Source: Bacillus alkalicellulosilyticus (GTDB lineage: Bacteria > Bacillota > Bacilli > Bacillales > Bacillaceae_F). Taken from it: a stretch of 64,000 nucleotides of DNA. Under the pieces are notes generated by a model, which was not told the origin of the DNA, did not search any database, and saw only the letters and a list, made by a program, of their open reading frames with translations. The translations under genes were made by a program, and so were the position numbers. Location: positions 1,547,210 through 1,611,209 of the forward strand of contig NZ_KV917381.1 in the NCBI RefSeq assembly GCF_002019795.1, in the 5' to 3' direction. Shown here piece after piece: positions 60,995 through 64,000 of the stretch; the stretch's first letter is position 1, and the number at the start of each line of letters is the position of its first letter.

Positions 60995-62074
60995 ATGACG
61001 TTGACGATAGTAGCCTTTGCCATCGCATTATTTTTTGCGATGAACATTGGCGCAAGTGGAACTGCGGCTGCAATGGGGCCTGCTTATGGAAGTGGAGCAA
61101 TAAAAACAAAACGAACAGCTATGTTGCTAGTAGCGGTGTTTGCTCTACTTGGAGCTCTTGCAGGTGGTGAAGTTGTAAAGACAATCGGAAGTGGCATTAT
61201 TCCTGCTGATATTGTTACGGTTCAAGTCGTCATCATCATTCTTGCCTCAGCCTGTTTATCATTATTTATAGCTAACCTATTAGGCATCCCGCTCTCAACA
61301 AGTGAAGTGGTTGTAGGTTCCATTGTAGGAGCAGGGATTGCTTATCAAGCCCTTTATTTTGATAAATTAATCGTGATTGTGTCTTTTTGGGTTATCGTAC
61401 CCATTGTTGGTTTTATCCTAGCTTATATCTCGGGTAAAATCATTCAATTGATGGAGAAACGTTGGCCACAGTTAAAAGGAAAAGGCAAATGGCATAAATG
61501 GCTTGTTTTTTTACTTATTGCAGCTGGTTGTATGGAGGCATTTGCAGCAGGGATGAATAACGTCGCAAACGCAGTAGGACCACTTGTAGGTGCCGGTTTG
61601 ATTGGGATAAATACGGCTGTTCTTGTTGGTGGTATCTTTGTTGGATTAGGAGCGATTTTATTAGGTGGTCGAGTACTTGAAACAAACGGTAAAAAAATAA
61701 CAAAGCTCTCCTTACTTCAAGGAACAGCGGTATCGACTACGGGAGGTACACTTGTTATTATCGCATCTATTTTTGGATTGCCTGTTCCGTTAACGCAAGT
61801 AACAACTTCTGCAATCGTTGGAATAGGAACAGCTGAAAATGGATTTCGTTTATGGCAAAAATCCATCATCAAAAAAATTGTTAAAGTATGGGTCGTGTCC
61901 CCAGTATTTTCCCTCGTGTTATCTTATGGGTTAATCGTTCTGTTTTTACAATTTGATTTTTATACATTGTTCGTCATTTTAAGTGTATTTGTTGCTACAG
62001 TTGGTTCAATTAGTTTAGCACAGGCTTCGAAACGAGAGAGAAGTGCCATTCATGACCAAGGTGGAGGCATTTAG
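60995..62074 (+). CDS. cysP: Sulfate permease CysP (PiT family)
   Basis: The 359-residue membrane protein has two inverted PiT halves with signatures MNIGASGTAAAMGPAYGSGA and AGMNNVANAVGPLVGAGLIG and about ten membrane helices. In B. subtilis CysP of this family imports sulfate and lies in the cysH operon. The order cysH-sat-cysP here differs from cysH-cysP-sat there. GGTGAGG stands upstream. Confidence 0.93.
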   Translation: MTLTIVAFAIALFFAMNIGASGTAAAMGPAYGSGAIKTKRTAMLLVAVFALLGALAGGEVVKTIGSGIIPADIVTVQVVIIILASACLSLFIANLLGIPLSTSEVVVGSIVGAGIAYQALYFDKLIVIVSFWVIVPIVGFILAYISGKIIQLMEKRWPQLKGKGKWHKWLVFLLIAAGCMEAFAAGMNNVANAVGPLVGAGLIGINTAVLVGGIFVGLGAILLGGRVLETNGKKITKLSLLQGTAVSTTGGTLVIIASIFGLPVPLTQVTTSAIVGIGTAENGFRLWQKSIIKKIVKVWVVSPVFSLVLSYGLIVLFLQFDFYTLFVILSVFVATVGSISLAQASKRERSAIHDQGGGI

Positions 62075-62110
62075 TTATAATCTGGTAGAAAAGATAAGGT
62101 GGTTTACGTT

Positions 62111-62716
62111 ATGGCAAATCAAATTAATGAAAATATTGTATGGCATGATACGACGATTTCAAAACAAGATCGTCAAAAAAAGAACAATCATAAAAGCTGT
62201 ATTCTTTGGTTCACAGGTTTATCTGGGGCTGGAAAATCAACCCTGGCTAATGCAGTCGAAAAGAAGCTATATGAAAATCACATTCATAGCTATGTGTTAG
62301 ATGGAGACAATGTTCGCCACGGATTAAACAAAGGATTAGGTTTCAGTGATGAAGATAGAAAAGAAAATATTCGCAGAATTGGTGAAGTTGCAAAACTATT
62401 CATTGATGCGGGTGTGATTACATGTACAGCATTTATTTCTCCGTTTCGAGAAGACCGCGACAAGGTTCGTGAGATTGTCGAAGAAGGTGAATTTATCGAA
62501 GTGTATGTGAAATGCTCGTTAGAAACTTGTGAGCAACGCGACCCAAAAGGGTTATATAAAAAGGCGAGAGCAGGCGAGATACCGGAGTTTACAGGAATTA
62601 GTTCACCATATGAAGAACCGAATGCACCAGAACTAATTGTCGAAACAGATAAGCTATCAATTGAAGAAGCAGCTGATCAAGTGTTATTATATTTACAGGC
62701 AAAAGCGATTATTTAA
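62111..62716 (+). CDS. cysC: Adenylyl-sulfate kinase
   Basis: The 201-residue kinase phosphorylates APS to PAPS. P-loop [28 protein letters not shown] and [13 protein letters not shown] are family motifs. AAGGTGG is 8 bases before the ATG at 62111. Confidence 0.96.
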   Translation: MANQINENIVWHDTTISKQDRQKKNNHKSCILWFTGLSGAGKSTLANAVEKKLYENHIHSYVLDGDNVRHGLNKGLGFSDEDRKENIRRIGEVAKLFIDAGVITCTAFISPFREDRDKVREIVEEGEFIEVYVKCSLETCEQRDPKGLYKKARAGEIPEFTGISSPYEEPNAPELIVETDKLSIEEAADQVLLYLQAKAII

Positions 62717-62730
62717 GGGGGACCACTCAC

Positions 62731-64000
62731 ATGGCATATGTAAAGACGTGGGCCGAGGACACTAGCAAGCTTAATAAAGATGAGTTGAAAAAGCTAGAAA
62801 AAGACGGTCTAGATATTTTAAAAGACATTGAAAAGTATGCAAAAGAAGGATTTGAATCGATTCCACAAGAAGACTGGAGTTTATTCAAATGGGCAGGAAT
62901 GTATTTACAAAAGCCTAAGGAAGACGGATATTTCATGATGCGTGTAAATATTCCTTCTGGGATTATTACGAATGAGCAAGCGGAAGTGTTAGCTGCAATT
63001 GGCCGTGATTATGGACGCGATGTTATCGATATTACGACTCGCCAAGCGATCCAATTCCACTGGTTAACGATTGAACAGATCCCAGATATTTATAAGCGTC
63101 TTGATAGTGTAGGTTTATCACCTGTTGGTGCCTGCGGAGACATTCCAAGAACAATTGTTGGAAATCCACTAGCTGGACTTGACCCTAATGAATTATTTGA
63201 CACACGCGAAATCGTTGAAGATATTTATCAATTCTTCCAACGTAATTATGATTTCTCTAACCTACCGAGAAAATATAAAATGTCGATTTCATCGAATATC
63301 CATAATGCAGGTCATGATAAAATCAACTGTCTAGCTTTTACACCAGCTGTTAAGGAAATTGACGGTGAAGAGATTGTTGGTTTCCATATTAAAGTAGGTG
63401 GTGGTTTATCAGCTAAACCATATTTAGCTGAAGAGCTTGATGTCTTTGTCCGACCAGAACAAGCAAAAGACGTAGCAATAGCTGTAACTACGATTTACCG
63501 TGATTTTGGATACCGCGAAAAGCGTCACCGTGCTCGTTTGAAGTTCTTAATTGCGGATTGGGGTCCTGAGAAATTTAAGGACAAACTCCTTGAGTATGTA
63601 GAGCTTCCATCAAAAGGAACATGTAAAGTCGAAGAGTGGAATGCGGGATATTTCTTCGGCGTTCAAAAGCAAAAACAAGAAGGATTAAGCTATGTTGGAT
63701 TTAGTGTCCCAGTAGGACGTATGGATTCAGCAGAATGGTTTGACCTAGCTCGTATTGCTAAACAATATGGAAACGGTGAAATCCGTACGTTAAACTCTCA
63801 AAACTTAGTGATTCCTAATGTTCCGGATGAGAAAGTAGAAGCATTATTAAAAGAGAAATTATTTGAGCGTATTGTAATTGAACCGAAAAAATTTATTGGT
63901 TATTCTGTATCCTGTACTGGGATTGAATACTGTAACTTAGCCATCGTTGAAACGAAAGAGCGTATGAGACGAGTTGCCGAATACTTAGACTCTAAGCTTG
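62731..64000 (+). CDS. Ferredoxin-type sulfite/nitrite reductase (5' part)
   Basis: The frame starts at ATG 62731 (GGGGG upstream) and runs off the window after 423 codons. It has two nitrite/sulfite reductase ferredoxin-like half domains (YFMMRVNIPSGIITNEQ and LSYVGFSVPVGRMDS), the siroheme-binding ITTRQAIQFHWL and GDIPRTIVGNPLAG, HIKVGGGLSAKPYLAEELDVF and the first cluster cysteines CTGIEYC. The second cysteine pair lies beyond the window. In this operon it probably reduces sulfite to sulfide; nitrite cannot be ruled out. Confidence 0.9.
   Translation, partial: MAYVKTWAEDTSKLNKDELKKLEKDGLDILKDIEKYAKEGFESIPQEDWSLFKWAGMYLQKPKEDGYFMMRVNIPSGIITNEQAEVLAAIGRDYGRDVIDITTRQAIQFHWLTIEQIPDIYKRLDSVGLSPVGACGDIPRTIVGNPLAGLDPNELFDTREIVEDIYQFFQRNYDFSNLPRKYKMSISSNIHNAGHDKINCLAFTPAVKEIDGEEIVGFHIKVGGGLSAKPYLAEELDVFVRPEQAKDVAIAVTTIYRDFGYREKRHRARLKFLIADWGPEKFKDKLLEYVELPSKGTCKVEEWNAGYFFGVQKQKQEGLSYVGFSVPVGRMDSAEWFDLARIAKQYGNGEIRTLNSQNLVIPNVPDEKVEALLKEKLFERIVIEPKKFIGYSVSCTGIEYCNLAIVETKERMRRVAEYLDSKL

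Overview
The window looks like a chromosome segment from an alkaliphilic or halotolerant endospore-forming member of the Bacillaceae (Bacillus halodurans/Alkalihalobacillus-like). Gene order from accBC-yqhY-nusB-folD-xseAB-ispA-dxs-yqxC-ahrC-recN-spoIVB to spo0A matches the Bacillus subtilis backbone. In addition, an OLE (ornate, large, extremophilic) RNA gene with its partner gene oapA sits between ispA and dxs, an arrangement known from extremophilic Firmicutes. The genes use AT-rich Bacillus-type codons, strong AGGAGG-type ribosome binding sites and mostly lie on the plus strand. Species assignment is inference.

Layout. 1-2156: end of the acetyl-CoA carboxylase operon (accB, accC) and yqhY. 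2157-2787: repeat-rich spacer with a 117-bp duplication. 2788-13690: nusB, folD, xseA, xseB, ispA, OLE RNA, oapA, dxs, yqxC, an unknown membrane protein, ahrC and recN. 13813-17843: sporulation genes spoIVB and spo0A, a tiny sda-like checkpoint gene, a cysteine-rich mini-protein and a HAD phosphatase. 17857-22010: a bmrCD-type heterodimeric multidrug ABC exporter preceded by a leader peptide and attenuator. 22096-23133: acyl-lipid desaturase des (minus). 23306-27757: steA, steB-like, GT2 and MraY/WecA-like genes, then a membrane protein and a DUF368 polyprenyl-phosphate translocase (popT). 27841-33852: VOC protein, yqzF (minus) and a branched-chain 2-oxoacid dehydrogenase operon (lpdV-bkdAA-bkdAB-bkdB). 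33983-36484: a secreted protein, a Zur-type zinc-binding lipoprotein gene with a His-rich repeat, and a bacilliredoxin. 36602-41485: small unknown gene, tRNA-Arg, yqjA, L,D-transpeptidase, prli42 (minus), methylmalonyl-CoA epimerase, tripeptidase, and a MarR/ScoC-like regulator. 41669-46837: a flagellar island with two sigma-D-type promoters (FliK-like, FlhB C-terminal-like, FliS, large flagellin) and yaaR. 46905-48428: an IS110-family element with a candidate bridge RNA, and a 44-bp perfect palindrome. 48539-55650: CPBP protease (minus), a cre-controlled 1676-residue wall-anchored GH16 glucanase, an SRPBCC gene broken by a poly-A frameshift, and a membrane protein. 55743-58616: namA and darB (minus), a small unknown gene and a DUF4097 lipoprotein. 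58850-64000: assimilatory sulfate reduction operon (cysH, sat, cysP, cysC, and a sulfite/nitrite reductase cut by the window end).

Two families of dispersed hairpin repeats, five copies of one and four of the other, sit in intergenic regions and often act as gene-end terminators. Several systems fit life in alkaline or polymer-rich habitats: OLE/OapA, DUF368, the secreted glucanase, and the branched-chain acyl-CoA supply and desaturase for membrane adaptation. The least described candidates are the SteA/SteB/GT2/MraY-like/PopT cluster, the bmr leader, the IS110 bridge-RNA region with its adjacent palindrome, and the dispersed hairpin families.
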